64,000 bases of DNA from Streptomyces sp. NBC_00440 (GCF_036014215.1 NZ_CP107921.1:7809501-7873500); one strand, 5' to 3'; counted from the first letter of the stretch, positions 25,844 through 35,492 are shown. The notes: generated by a model not told the origin, from the sequence alone. A program made the numbers and translations.

Positions 25844-27238
25844 CTAGGTGCTCCGTGCCGGTGTACCGAGTCCGGCGAGCCCGGCCAGACGCCGCGCCTG
25901 TGTGCGGGTGTCGCGGGCGACGGCGTCCTCGTCGACGGTGACGAGATGGCCGTCCTCCACGACCGGCTCGCCGTTGACCAGCAGCAGAGTCAGCGGGGCC
26001 GGGGCGCCGAGCACGAGGGCGGCGACCGGGTCGGCGATGGAGGAGTGCAGCAGACCGTCGAGCTTCCACAGCGCGAGGTCCGCCAGCTTGCCGGTTTCGA
26101 GCGAGCCGATCTCGTCCTCCCGGCCCAGTACCCGCGCACCTCCCATGGTGCCCATCCGGAGTGCCTGGCGGGTGGTGAGCGCCTTCTCCCGGTGGTCGCC
26201 CAGACGGTTGATCAGCAGGGTGTTGCGCAGCTCGGAGCCGAGCTGGCCGCATTCGTTGGACGCGGAGCCGTCCACGCCCAGCCCCACCGGGACTCCGGCC
26301 GTGAGCATGTCGGGGACGCGGGCGAGGCCGGCGGCGACCCGCGCGTTGGACGACGGGCAGTGCGCGACGCCGGTACCGGTGTCGGCGAAGCGGGCGATGT
26401 CGGAGTCGGACATATGGATGCAGTGGGCCATCCACACGTCCGGGCCGAGCCACCCGGTGGACGCCAGCAGCTCGGTCGGCGTCATGCCGTACCGCAACAT
26501 GCAGTACTCCTCCTCCTCGCGGGTCTCGCTGCCGTGGGTGTGCAGCCGAACACCCTTGGAACGGGCCAGCGTTGCAGCTGAACGCAGCAGCTCGGACGAG
26601 ACCGAGAAGGGCGAGCAGGGTGCGACACCGACGCGGAGCATCGAAGCGGGGGACGGGTCGTGCCAGCGGTCGATCGCCGCCTCGGTGGCGAGCAGCGCCT
26701 CCTCCGTACTCTCCACCGCGAAGTCCGGCGGCAGCCCGCCGTCCGACGCGCCCCGGTCCATGGAGCCGCGGGTGGGCGAGAAACGTACGCCCATGTCCGC
26801 TGCGGCGCGGATCTCGGCACCGAGCAGATCACCGGCGCCGCGAGGGAAGACGTAGTGGTGGTCCGCGGCGGTGGTGACCCCGGACAGCGCCAGGGCCGCC
26901 AGTGAGCCCTGCGCCGCGGCGTGCACCATCGGCTCGTCGATCCGGGACCAGACGGGATAGAGGCTGACCAGCCAGTCGAAGAGGTTGCAGTCCTGGGCGA
27001 GACCGCGGGTGATCCACTGGTAGAAGTGGTGGTGTGTGTTGACCAGCCCGGGGGTCACCAGATGCCCGTCGCCGTCGATGCGCCGGACGACGTCCGTCAG
27101 GTCCGCGGGCGCGGGTCCCGGCCCCACCGACTCGATACGGTGACCGGCGACCACGATGTGGCCGGAGGTGTACTCGGTGCCGCTCGCGTCCATGGTGGCG
27201 AGGGCGCAGTTCTCGATGACAAGTCGGTTGGCCGGCAC
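25844..27238 (-). CDS. 8-oxoguanine deaminase / guanine deaminase-like amidohydrolase
   Basis: 464-aa metal-dependent amidohydrolase: HxH in TPGLVNTHHHFYQ, metal-binding His in LHTHGSETREEEEY and MAHCIHM, and Asp in GLGVDGSASNECGQ. The last motif and overall sequence are typical of the 8-oxoguanine deaminase/atrazine chlorohydrolase group. The GTG at 27238 follows GAGAGGAA at a good spacing; an ATG at 27289 that overlaps the permease stop (TGATG) would add 17 residues. It ends the purine operon. Confidence 0.82.
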   Translation of the reverse strand: MPANRLVIENCALATMDASGTEYTSGHIVVAGHRIESVGPGPAPADLTDVVRRIDGDGHLVTPGLVNTHHHFYQWITRGLAQDCNLFDWLVSLYPVWSRIDEPMVHAAAQGSLAALALSGVTTAADHHYVFPRGAGDLLGAEIRAAADMGVRFSPTRGSMDRGASDGGLPPDFAVESTEEALLATEAAIDRWHDPSPASMLRVGVAPCSPFSVSSELLRSAATLARSKGVRLHTHGSETREEEEYCMLRYGMTPTELLASTGWLGPDVWMAHCIHMSDSDIARFADTGTGVAHCPSSNARVAAGLARVPDMLTAGVPVGLGVDGSASNECGQLGSELRNTLLINRLGDHREKALTTRQALRMGTMGGARVLGREDEIGSLETGKLADLALWKLDGLLHSSIADPVAALVLGAPAPLTLLLVNGEPVVEDGHLVTVDEDAVARDTRTQARRLAGLAGLGTPARST

Positions 27239-27288
27239 GGTCGTTCCTCTCTTCGGTGCTCCGGTGCTTCGGTGTTCTTGGGTGGGCA

Positions 27289-28644
27289 TCAGGGGGCGGT
27301 CCGGTGGCCGGTACGGCGGCGCGGCACGTGGTTGAACAGCAGATTCAGGCCGAAAGCGCAGACCGCGGTGCAGGTGATGGCGCTGCCGAAGACGATGCGC
27401 GCACCGGCGGGCAGCCGGTCGTAGATGTGCGGTGCGGTCACCGGCACCATCCCGGCGACCAGGGAGACGGCGACGATCAGCAGGTTCGATGTGCCCTCGA
27501 AGTCGACGTGGCGCAGGATGCGGATCCCGACGCCGGCCACCATGGCGAACATCACCAGCGCCGCAGCGCCCACCACCGGATCGGGCAGCATGGCCACGAG
27601 GGAGCCCAGTCGCGGGACACAGCCCAGCACGATCAGCAGGGCTCCGGCGACGGCGGTGACCCAGCGGCTGCGGACCCGGGTCATCTCGACCAGCCCCAGG
27701 TTCTCCCCGAAGACAGTGTCCGGAAAGGAGTTCATGACCCCGCCGAGCACCCCGGAGAGCCCGTCGGCGGCCAGCCCGCGGGCGAGGTCACCGGTGGTCA
27801 GGGAGCGGTCGGTCATCTCCGCCACCGCGAGCATGCTCGCCGTCGACTCGGTGAAGATCACCAGCATGACCACACACATCGAGACCACCGCGGCCACCGG
27901 GAAGTGCGGAGCGCCGAAGTGGAACGGCTCCGGCAGCCCGACCCAGGAGGCTCCGGCAGCTTCCGAGAAGTGGGCCTGCCCGAGCAGGACGGCGGCGACG
28001 GTGCCCGCCACCAAGCCCACCAGTACGGCGACTTGGCCGAGGAAGCCACGCGAGAGCCGCATCACCACGACGATCAGGGCGAGCACCCCGCCGGCCAGCA
28101 GCAGCCGTACGGGCGCCGCGTAGGCGGGGGCCGACGGGTCGTCGCCGGCCACCATCTGGGTGCCCACGCCCAGCAGCGAAAGCCCGATGACGGTGATCAC
28201 GGTGCCGCCGACCAGCGGTGGGAAGTAGCGCACGAGACGGGCGAAGGGTGCCGCGACGAGCACGCCGAACACACCTCCGGCCAGCATCGCGCCGTAGACC
28301 GCTGCCATGCCGTACTGCTGCGCGATGAGGATCATCGGCGATACGGCGCTGAAGCCCGCACCGGCCACGATCGGCAGCCGCACGCCGAGGACCCGGCCCA
28401 CCCCCACGCTCTGCAGCAGCGTCACGACCCCGGCCACCAGCAGATCGGCGTCGATGAGGAGGGTCACCGTGGCGTGCGACAGATGGGTCGCCGCGCCGAA
28501 CAGCAGTGGTACGGCGATGGACCCCGTGTACATCACCAGCACATGCTGGGCACCCAGCAACAGGAGCGCACCCCACGCCGGGCGTTGGTCGACGGGGTGG
28601 GGCTGTGGCGTGCAGGGCTCTTCCACGGTACGGGACCTCTCCAT
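27289..28644 (-). CDS. NCS2-family purine (uric acid/xanthine) permease
   Basis: 451-aa, about 12 to 14 membrane helices. The nucleobase-ascorbate signature is seen as ENLGLVEMTRVRSRWV, with the FTESTASMLAVAEM stretch before it and QHVLVMYTGSIAVPLLFG in TM1. The family imports uric acid or xanthine with protons; the deaminase downstream supports a purine. The ATG at 28644 has a weak ribosome site; GTG at 28626 is an alternative. Confidence 0.85.
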   Translation of the reverse strand: MERSRTVEEPCTPQPHPVDQRPAWGALLLLGAQHVLVMYTGSIAVPLLFGAATHLSHATVTLLIDADLLVAGVVTLLQSVGVGRVLGVRLPIVAGAGFSAVSPMILIAQQYGMAAVYGAMLAGGVFGVLVAAPFARLVRYFPPLVGGTVITVIGLSLLGVGTQMVAGDDPSAPAYAAPVRLLLAGGVLALIVVVMRLSRGFLGQVAVLVGLVAGTVAAVLLGQAHFSEAAGASWVGLPEPFHFGAPHFPVAAVVSMCVVMLVIFTESTASMLAVAEMTDRSLTTGDLARGLAADGLSGVLGGVMNSFPDTVFGENLGLVEMTRVRSRWVTAVAGALLIVLGCVPRLGSLVAMLPDPVVGAAALVMFAMVAGVGIRILRHVDFEGTSNLLIVAVSLVAGMVPVTAPHIYDRLPAGARIVFGSAITCTAVCAFGLNLLFNHVPRRRTGHRTAP

Positions 28645-28691
28645 GCGCAGCCCGGCGGGCGGCCTTCGCCGGGCGCCCGTCCGCGGGTGGG

Positions 28692-29836
28692 TCAGCGATC
28701 GCCGGCGAGGCCGCCCGGTCCGGAGGCGGAATCGGCGGTGGACGCGGTAGCGGATCCGGTGGCCGATCCGGTGGCGGATTCGGTGGCGGCGAGCAGCCGT
28801 GCGCTCTCCCGCTCGGCGTCGTCGTGAGGGCGCAGTGCCCGTGAGCCCGCCAGTTTGGCCGTGATGTGGTCGCCGATGGTGACCGGAGGGTAGAGCGGTT
28901 CGGCGCCCGCGGGAACACAGCCGGGCAGCGGGCTGATCACGGCGTCGTGGTTGCCGTCGTGGAAGTAGGCGGCGGACCTGCGGCGCACCAGCCGCCCCTC
29001 GGCATCGGTCGGCGGCAGCACCCGGTGCAGCGTGGAGCGCCACTGGTCATTGGTCCAACGGGCCAGTGCGTCACCGAGGTTGACCAGCAGCGCCCCTTCG
29101 GCGGGCAGTACGTCGTGCCACTCCCCGGCGGCGCCGAGGATCTGGAGCCCGGGCACCTGGTCGGCCCAGAGCACGGTGACGATGCCGTAGTCGGTGTGCG
29201 CGCCCATGCCCATCCTGCCCCGGTCCACACGCGTCTCCCCGGCGGGCAGCGCGTAGTTGTTCATACGCAGCACGTCGACGGAGTGGTCGGTGTAGGGGCG
29301 GAAGAAGTTCTCGTCGAGCCCCAGCGCATGAGCGAATACCCCGGTCAGCAGCCGCGCCAGATCTCCCGCGTGCCGGAACCAGGTGTCCACGGCCGCCCGG
29401 AAGCCGGGGACACGACGCGGATGGGGCCAGCGGTTCGCGGCGAAATGCGTGGCCGGCAGGGCCCCGCCGGTGTGCCCGGCGCCGTCCACGCCGACGTTGA
29501 AGGCCTCGAAGAGGTCCTCCGGCGAGGTCACTCCCAGACTGAGGCTGAGCTTCTCCGCTCTGGGCGGCGTGTAGCCCCGGTTGATCTCGGGCGGTGCCAC
29601 CAGCGTGCGCTTCTCCTCCTGGGAGAGGGCGAAAAAGGCATCCATGGCGTCGGCCAGACCCCGCCCGGCCGCGGCGGGAATGCCGTGGCCGGTGATCTGC
29701 ATGAAGCCGACCGTTCGGGCTGCCGCGTCGACGGCCGAGGCGAGTGCGGCGCGCTCCGTCGCGCCACCCTCGGCCCAGCGCGAGACATCGATGGCGGGAA
29801 CGTCGAAGTCGTCATGGGCGCGGGGCCTTCGGCCAT
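28692..29836 (-). CDS. 2-oxoglutarate/Fe(II) dioxygenase (isopenicillin N synthase-like), apparent N-terminal frameshift
   Basis: About 380 aa if intact. Iron ligands: His and Asp in GMGAHTDYG, distal His in WRSTLHRVLPP, and the 2-oxoglutarate Arg in RRRSAAYFHD. The conserved N terminus (DDFDVPAIDVSRW ... ARTVGFMQITGHGI) has no in-frame ATG, GTG or TTG upstream. The good start, ATG at 29836 with GGAGG seven bases before it, is in another frame (MAEGPAP). The frames would join if one C were added near 29817-29825. So this is either a recent frameshift, a sequence error, or a start I cannot see (internal ATG at 29702 would delete about 45 residues). The C terminus has an ATGSATGSAT-type low-complexity tail. 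It heads a likely operon with the permease and deaminase. Confidence 0.7.
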
Positions 29837-30053
29837 CGCGGCGCCTCCGTCCGTGCGGGTGGGGGGACAGCGGATCTCTCCACTGACTGACGGTGCGTCA
29901 CACAGTGGCGGAAGCGCTGCGAGCATGTAAATGCCCGGCCCCGGATTCTGGCCGACCGCCCAAAGGGGCCCTGCCCCATTCCCGTAGGCCTTGGTCGAAC
30001 CTCCAACAGTGGAAGGGTGGTTGACGCGGCCGCAGCCCCGCGGCTGTGAGTCG

Positions 30054-30674
30054 TCAGCTGTTCGACGTGCCGTAGCGGAGCCCGTCGACCAGCAGGGCGA
30101 TCATGCGCTGCGTATGGCCGTCGTTGTCGTCCCCGACGGGCACGGTCAGGTTGCCGATGGCGCGCAGCAGGTCCCAGGGGTTGGCGTCGGAGCGGACTTC
30201 GCCGGCTTTCGCCGCGCTGTCCAGGAGCTCTCCGAGCGCGGGCTCGAAGCGTCGCTGGAAGTAGGACGGCAGGCTGTCGTACGCCGGGTCTCCCGAGTGC
30301 AGGGCGGCGCTCAGTCCGCGCTTGGTGGCGATGAAGCCCGCGAAGCGCTGCAGCCACCTGGTCAGGGCCTCGACCGGTTCATGCTCGGCGGCAAGGGCGG
30401 GGGCGGCGGCCGCGCAGGCGTCGACCTCCTTGCGGAAGACGGCGGCGATGAGGTCCGACCGCTGCGGGAAGTGCCGGTAGAGGGTGCCCGCGCCGACTCC
30501 CGCCCTGGCGGTGATCTGCCGGACGGGGGCGTCCACGCCGGAGGCGGAGAACACCTCCGCGGCCGCGGCGAGCAGGGCGTCGATGCTGCGCTGTGCGTCG
30601 GCGCGCACCGGCTGGCGGGGCCGCTCTTCCGTCGCCTCTTCCGCTGCCTCTCCTGTCGTCGGGCCGTCATTCAT
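30054..30674 (-). CDS. TetR-family repressor of the second divergent aldo-keto reductase
   Basis: 206 aa. Helix-turn-helix at about residues 30-75 (ALLAAAAEVFSASGVDAPV, ITARAGVGAGTLYRHFPQRS), ligand domain ending LLVDGLRYGTSNS, closely related in layout to the TetR at 19402. ATG at 30674 has AAGGAG six bases upstream. Two CGGAAC/GTTCCG operators lie between it and the reductase. Confidence 0.88.
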   Translation of the reverse strand: MNDGPTTGEAAEEATEERPRQPVRADAQRSIDALLAAAAEVFSASGVDAPVRQITARAGVGAGTLYRHFPQRSDLIAAVFRKEVDACAAAAPALAAEHEPVEALTRWLQRFAGFIATKRGLSAALHSGDPAYDSLPSYFQRRFEPALGELLDSAAKAGEVRSDANPWDLLRAIGNLTVPVGDDNDGHTQRMIALLVDGLRYGTSNS

Positions 30675-30705
30675 GAGTGCTCCTTCTGCCGGCCGGATTG
30701 CCAAC

Positions 30706-30748
30706 CGGAACGACGTTCCGTATTGTTTTCGGCGGAACGCTGTTCCGC
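30706..30748. promoter_or_regulatory. Paired TetR operators
   Basis: CGGAACGACGTTCCG (30706-30720) and CGGAACGCTGTTCCG (30733-30747), 15-bp palindromes with 3-bp spacers, centres 27 bp apart, in the 125-bp divergent gap. Confidence 0.8.
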
Positions 30749-30799
30749 TTATGTCAGCGTATCGCGCTGCGGCGGACGTCCCAACCCCGGAGGAGAACC

Positions 30800-31828
30800 A
30801 TGAAGTACCGCACACTGGGACGGACCGGAATCAAGGTCAGTCCTTACTGCCTGGGCGCGATGATGTTCGGAGCCCTGGGCAACCCCGACCACGACGACTC
30901 CGTCCGCATCATCCACAAGGCCCTGGACGCGGGCATCAACTTCGTCGACACCGCCGATGCCTACGCACGAGGCGAGTCCGAGGAGATCGTCGGCAAGGCC
31001 CTCAAGGGGCGCCGTGACGACGTCGTACTGGCCACCAAGGCCCACCTGCCGATGGGGGACGACCCCAACCAGCGGGGCAACTCACGGCGCTGGCTGGTGC
31101 GCGCACTCGATGACTCGCTGCGCCGGCTGCAGACCGATCACGTCGACCTGTTCCAGATCCACCGGCCCGCGCCGGACACCGACGTGGAGGAGACCCTCTC
31201 GGCCCTCACCGACCTGGTACGCGCGGGGAAGGTCCGCGCCATCGGAGCCTCCTCCTTCCCCGCTTCGGACATCGTCGAGGCGCAGTGGGTCGCCGAGCGG
31301 CGCGGCCTGGAGCGGTTCCGCACCGAACAGCCGCCGTACTCGATCCTCAACCGGGGCATCGAGCGCGAGGTGCTGCCGGTCTGCGAGCGGTACGGGATGG
31401 GCGCCCTGGTCTGGAGCCCGCTCGCGGGCGGCATGCTCACCGGCCGCTACCGCAAGGGCCACCGGGCCGACACCCATCGGGCCGGCTTCGGTTTCAAGCA
31501 CCTGGTCGACGAGCGGCGGCTCGACGTGGTCGAGCAGCTCATCCCGCTCGCGGAGGAGGCCGGAATGCCGCTGACCCATCTGGCGACGGCGTTTGCGATC
31601 TCCCACCCCGGCGTCACCTCCGCGATCATCGGCCCGCGCACCATGAACCACCTGGACGACCTGCTCGCCGGCGCCGGGACCACCCTGACCGACGACATCC
31701 TCGACCGGATCGACGCCATCGTGCCCCCGGGCACGGACATCGGGACGCTGGACGCGATCTACAACCCTCCCGCCATCGAGCAGCCCGTCCTGCGCCGCCG
31801 CCCGGCCGGCGAGCGCTCCGCCGCCTGA
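30800..31828 (+). CDS. Aldo-keto reductase (Kv-beta/YajO-like group)
   Basis: 342 aa. LGRTGIKVSPYCLGAMMFG start, catalytic Asp/Tyr in FVDTADAYARGESE, Lys in LATKAHLPMG, His in DLFQIHRPAPDTD and cofactor loop AIIGPRTMNHLDDLL. These motifs fit the NADPH-dependent AKR group that includes YajO and Kv-beta. Start ATG at 30800 after GGAGGAG. Substrate unknown; regulated by the divergent TetR. Confidence 0.88.
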   Translation: MKYRTLGRTGIKVSPYCLGAMMFGALGNPDHDDSVRIIHKALDAGINFVDTADAYARGESEEIVGKALKGRRDDVVLATKAHLPMGDDPNQRGNSRRWLVRALDDSLRRLQTDHVDLFQIHRPAPDTDVEETLSALTDLVRAGKVRAIGASSFPASDIVEAQWVAERRGLERFRTEQPPYSILNRGIEREVLPVCERYGMGALVWSPLAGGMLTGRYRKGHRADTHRAGFGFKHLVDERRLDVVEQLIPLAEEAGMPLTHLATAFAISHPGVTSAIIGPRTMNHLDDLLAGAGTTLTDDILDRIDAIVPPGTDIGTLDAIYNPPAIEQPVLRRRPAGERSAA

Positions 31829-31866
31829 CCTGTGGGGGTGCCGGGAGAAGCCGCGCGCCCGTACGC

Positions 31867-31906
31867 CGGGGCCGGGCCGGACAGCAGGGTGTCCGGCCCG
31901 GCCCCG
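31867..31906. terminator. Strong bidirectional terminator
   Basis: 17-bp perfect GC-rich arms (31867-31883 and 31890-31906) with a 6-nt loop, between the reductase and the convergent metE. Confidence 0.8.
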
Positions 31907-31913
31907 TGTCCGG

Positions 31914-34238
31914 TCAGGCGCCCCCGGTGGCCAGTTCGGAACGGACCGCGCGGGCGGCGGTGACGAGGTTCTCCAGCGACGTCCGGGTCTCGGGCCAGCC
32001 GCGGGTCTTGAGCCCGCAGTCCGGGTTCACCCACAGCCGCTCGGCCGGGATGGCCTCAAGGCCCTTGCGGAGGAGGGCTGCTGCTTCCTCGGCGCTCGGC
32101 ACGCGCGGGGAGTGGATGTCGTACACGCCGGGTCCCGCCTCGCGCGGGTAGCCGTGTTCGGCGAGTTCGCGGGCGACCTGCATGTGGGAGCGGGCGGCCT
32201 CCAGGCTGATGACGTCGGCGTCGAGGTCGTCGATGGCCTGGACGATATCGCCGAACTCCGCGTAGCACATATGGGTGTGGATCTGGGTGTCCGGGCGGAC
32301 GCCGCTGGTGGTGAGCCGGAAGGACTCGGTGGCCCAGTCCAGGTACGCGGGCCGGTCGGCGGCCCGCAGCGGCAGTGTCTCGCGCAGGGCCGGCTCGTCG
32401 ACCTGGATGACCGAAGTCCCTGCCATCTCAAGGTCGTTGACCTCGTCGCGGAGGGTGAGGGCGACCTGGCGTGCGGTGTCGCCGAGCGGCTGGTCGTCCC
32501 GGACGAAGGACCAGGCGAGCATGGTGACCGGGCCGGTGAGCATGCCCTTGACGGGGCGGCCGGTCAGCGACTGGGCGTACGTCGTCCAGCGGACCGTCAT
32601 CGGTTCGGGGCGGGAGATGTCGCCGGCGAGGATCGGCGGGCGGACATAGCGGGTCCCGTACGACTGCACCCAGCCCTGCTGGGTGGCCAGATAGCCGGTC
32701 AGCCGTTCGGCGAAGTACTGGACCATGTCGTTGCGCTCCGGCTCGCCGTGCACCAGGACGTCAAGGCCCGTCTTCTCCTGGAAGGCGATCACATGCTGGA
32801 TCTCGGCTTTGACGCGCTCCTCGTAGCCGGCGGCATCGATGCGCCGGTTCCGCAGGTCCGCGCGGGCCGTGCGCAGTTCCGCGGTCTGCGGGAAGGAGCC
32901 GATGGTGGTGGTCGGCAGAAGCGGCAGCCCGAGGTGGGCGCGCTGGGCGACGGCCCGCTCGGAGTACGGCTGGGGGCGGTGCGCGTCGGCGTCCGTGACC
33001 GCGGCGGTCCTGGCCCGTACGGCAGGATCGCGAGTGATCGCCGAGTCGGCCCGGGAGGCCAGGGCGGCCCGGTTGACGGCCAGTTCGGCGGTGATCGCGC
33101 CGGTTCCCTGAGTGATTCCCCTGGCGAGGGTCGCGATCTCCGCGGTCTTCTGCCGGGCGAAGGCGAGCCAGCGCAGGATCTGCGGGTCGATGTCCCGTTC
33201 GGCGGACGCGTCGAGCGGTACATGCAGGAGCGAGCAGGAGGCGGAGACGTCCACCCGGTCGGCCAGCCCCAGCAGGGTTCCCAGCGTGGTGAGCGACTTC
33301 TCCAGGTCGTTGGCCCAGATGTTGCGCCCGTCGACCACGCCGGCGACCAGGCGCTTGCCGGGCAGTCCGCCGACGGCGGCGAGCGCGCCGATGTTGGCCG
33401 CGGCTGCCCCGGTGAAGTCCAGCGCGAGGCCCTCCACCGGGGCCTTGGCCAGGACGGGCAGCGCATCGCCGAGGCGGTCGAAGTAGGACGCGACCAGCAG
33501 CTTGGGACGGTCGGTGAGCGAGCCGAGTTCACGGTAGGCGCGTGCGGCGGCGTTCAGGTCTGCGGGGGTGCGGTCCTGGACGAGAGCCGGCTCGTCCAGC
33601 TGGACCCACTCCGCGCCCGCCGCCCGCAGATCGGCGAGCACCTCGGCGTAGACGGGCAGCAGCCGGTCCAGCAGGGTCAGCGGTTCGAAGTCCGCTGCGA
33701 CGCCCGGTGCCGGCTTGGCCAGCAGCAGATAGGTGACCGGGCCGACGAGTACGGGACGGGCGGCGAGCCCGAGGGCGATCGCCTCCTTGAGCTGCCCGGT
33801 CTGCTGGGTGGAGTCCGCGGCGAACTCCGTGTCAGGGCCCAGTTCGGGTACCAGGTAGTGGTAGTTGGTGTCGAACCACTTGGTCATCTCCAGCGGCGCC
33901 AGCTCCTGGGTCCCGCGTGCCATCGCGAAGTAACCGTCGAGCGCGTCGGTTTCGACGGCCTTGCGGTGCCGCTCCGGGACCGCGCCGACCATCACGCTGG
34001 TGTCCAGGACATGGTCGTAGTACGAGAAGTCACCGGTGGGCACCTCATGGATGCCGGATTCCGCCAGACGCTGCCAGTTCGACCGGCGCAGACCTGCGGC
34101 GGTCTCGCGGAGGTCGTCGGCGCTGGTGCGGCCCTGCCAGTAGCCCTCGATGGCCTTCTTCAGTTCCCGGTTCGGGCCCTGTCGGGGGTAGCCGTACACG
34201 GTGGCCCGTGCTGCCGCGGCTGCGGGCTTCGTTGTCAC
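31914..34238 (-). CDS. metE: Cobalamin-independent methionine synthase
   Basis: 774 aa, full length. It transfers a methyl group from 5-methyltetrahydropteroyl-triglutamate to homocysteine. The N-terminal barrel begins YGYPRQGPNRELKKAIEGYW; the C-terminal catalytic barrel has LPTTTIGSFPQT, VLVHGEPERNDMV, zinc ligands His/Cys in IHTHMCYAEF, Glu in the SLEAARS stretch, and Cys in WVNPDCGLKTR. The GTG at 34238 follows AAGGAG. A cobalamin riboswitch sits in the leader, so vitamin B12 turns the gene off in favour of MetH. Confidence 0.96.
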   Translation of the reverse strand: MTTKPAAAAARATVYGYPRQGPNRELKKAIEGYWQGRTSADDLRETAAGLRRSNWQRLAESGIHEVPTGDFSYYDHVLDTSVMVGAVPERHRKAVETDALDGYFAMARGTQELAPLEMTKWFDTNYHYLVPELGPDTEFAADSTQQTGQLKEAIALGLAARPVLVGPVTYLLLAKPAPGVAADFEPLTLLDRLLPVYAEVLADLRAAGAEWVQLDEPALVQDRTPADLNAAARAYRELGSLTDRPKLLVASYFDRLGDALPVLAKAPVEGLALDFTGAAAANIGALAAVGGLPGKRLVAGVVDGRNIWANDLEKSLTTLGTLLGLADRVDVSASCSLLHVPLDASAERDIDPQILRWLAFARQKTAEIATLARGITQGTGAITAELAVNRAALASRADSAITRDPAVRARTAAVTDADAHRPQPYSERAVAQRAHLGLPLLPTTTIGSFPQTAELRTARADLRNRRIDAAGYEERVKAEIQHVIAFQEKTGLDVLVHGEPERNDMVQYFAERLTGYLATQQGWVQSYGTRYVRPPILAGDISRPEPMTVRWTTYAQSLTGRPVKGMLTGPVTMLAWSFVRDDQPLGDTARQVALTLRDEVNDLEMAGTSVIQVDEPALRETLPLRAADRPAYLDWATESFRLTTSGVRPDTQIHTHMCYAEFGDIVQAIDDLDADVISLEAARSHMQVARELAEHGYPREAGPGVYDIHSPRVPSAEEAAALLRKGLEAIPAERLWVNPDCGLKTRGWPETRTSLENLVTAARAVRSELATGGA

Positions 34239-34411
34239 GGAAATCTCCTTCGCGAGATGACTCCTTGAGATCCCGGAGACGGGACGCGAGCGCGAAGGGG
34301 TGACGAACCGGGCGGTCCGCGCGTGCCACGAGGCACGGCCGTCCGCCGGTATGTACGCCGACCCGCCCACGAGGTCACCGGGGTATCCGCACGCGATCGG
34401 TCGCGCACGGG

Positions 34412-34606
34412 CAACAGGCAGGTCTTCGGACTTGCGGGCGCGGTCACCCTCGGAAGGGCATCCACCTACTGGCCGTCGCTTCCCAGACCCGGCCGGGCCC
34501 AGTGCGTATGACGGCGGTCGTTCCCACTCACCGCTGCGGGGCAGTCCCGGAATTCCACCGGGTTCCCTCTTACGACGCATCCCGCCTGGCGGACGGGGCG
34601 AACCAG
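34412..34606 (-). ncRNA. Cobalamin riboswitch in the metE leader
   Basis: On the metE strand the conserved blocks appear in order: AGAGGGAACCCGGTG, AATTCCGGGACTGCCCCGCA, GCGGTGAGTGGGAACGA, and AAGTCCGAAGACCTGCC at the 3' end. This is the core of the B12 aptamer. It ends about 175 nt before the GTG. B12 binding is expected to reduce metE expression. Limits approximate. Confidence 0.9.
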
Positions 34607-34864
34607 TTGCACCAGACAGTCTAGAGCCTCTGGTTCCGATCGGGCCGGATCGCCGGTTTCCACCGGCCGCTCGGTCCACGACCCCTCATCGGCCCCGGCT
34701 TCCGGATGGCCTAAATGCCACTATCACGTGATCAGTCGTGCCCATACTGAGCAGATGGTGTCCGCTGCGCGCCGGGCCCCCGGACTCCTTCCGGCACAGG
34801 TCACCGGCGACACGGTCGTGCACGGCCGCACGGCCCGCGCCCCGAGATGGACGGAGCTCTCACG

Positions 34865-35401
34865 ATGAAGCGCCTCACCAGGACCGCGACCGCGGTGGCA
34901 GCCGGTCTGCTGCTGCTCGGAACACTCGGCACCGCGACGGCCACGGCCGCGACAGGGACGTCCGGGACGGCCACGGCGCCCGGCGGCGTCCTGGGCCCGG
35001 ACGGTTACAAGGGCATCCAGCTCGGACAGTCCGAACGCGATGCGGAGAAGACCGGCCTGCTGGTCAACAAGCAGACCACTTCCGGCTGCGACTTCTACCG
35101 CCTCGCTGCCAGTGAGGGGAAGCCGAACCTGGGCGGCGGCGTCTTCATCGAGCCCCGCAAGGGGGTGGTGGTGATCACCGGGACGAACCTGATCCGTACG
35201 CCCGAAGGGATCACCATGGGCACCGGCCTGGCCCGGGTCAAGGCCGCCTACCCGCGGCTGACGAAGGTCGGCGACTTCATCTTCGAGACCCCCGTCCCCG
35301 GCGGCACGCCCGGTGAGCGCTACCGCTTCGCCGTGGACGAGCAGAACCTGGTGGCCGACTTCGCCCTGGAGGCCACGGACCGGGGCACCTGCGACAGTTG
35401 A
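34865..35401 (+). CDS. Secreted protein of unknown function
   Basis: 178 aa. Signal peptide (MKRLTRTATAVAAGLLLLGT, cleaved near ATAATG), then a compact domain with two Cys (SGCDFYR and GTCDS at the extreme C terminus) that could form a disulfide. The middle repeats the pattern DGYKGIQLGQSERDAEKTG and ITMGTGLARVKAAYPRLTK, like the small beta-alpha domains of secreted Streptomyces proteins. Start ATG at 34865 after GGAG. No function assigned. Confidence 0.78.
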   Translation: MKRLTRTATAVAAGLLLLGTLGTATATAATGTSGTATAPGGVLGPDGYKGIQLGQSERDAEKTGLLVNKQTTSGCDFYRLAASEGKPNLGGGVFIEPRKGVVVITGTNLIRTPEGITMGTGLARVKAAYPRLTKVGDFIFETPVPGGTPGERYRFAVDEQNLVADFALEATDRGTCDS

Positions 35402-35453
35402 CGGGCCGCCGTGATGCCGGGCGCCCGGTACGACATGGACGTCCGGCAGGACT

Positions 35454-35488
35454 TCACCGACACGGACCGCGGCGGCCCGTGTCGGTGA
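35454..35488. terminator. Bidirectional terminator
   Basis: TCACCGACACGG / CCGTGTCGGTGA arms of 12 bp with an 11-nt loop, between the secreted protein and the convergent etfA. Confidence 0.75.
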
Positions 35489-35492
35489 GGAT

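Noticed and set aside
32112..34268. 718-aa open frame on the plus strand
   Set aside because: Antisense shadow of metE caused by high third-position GC; no recognisable motif or ribosome site.
34300..34731. Plus-strand 143-aa ORF upstream of the secreted protein
   Set aside because: It is antisense to the cobalamin riboswitch; no coding signal.
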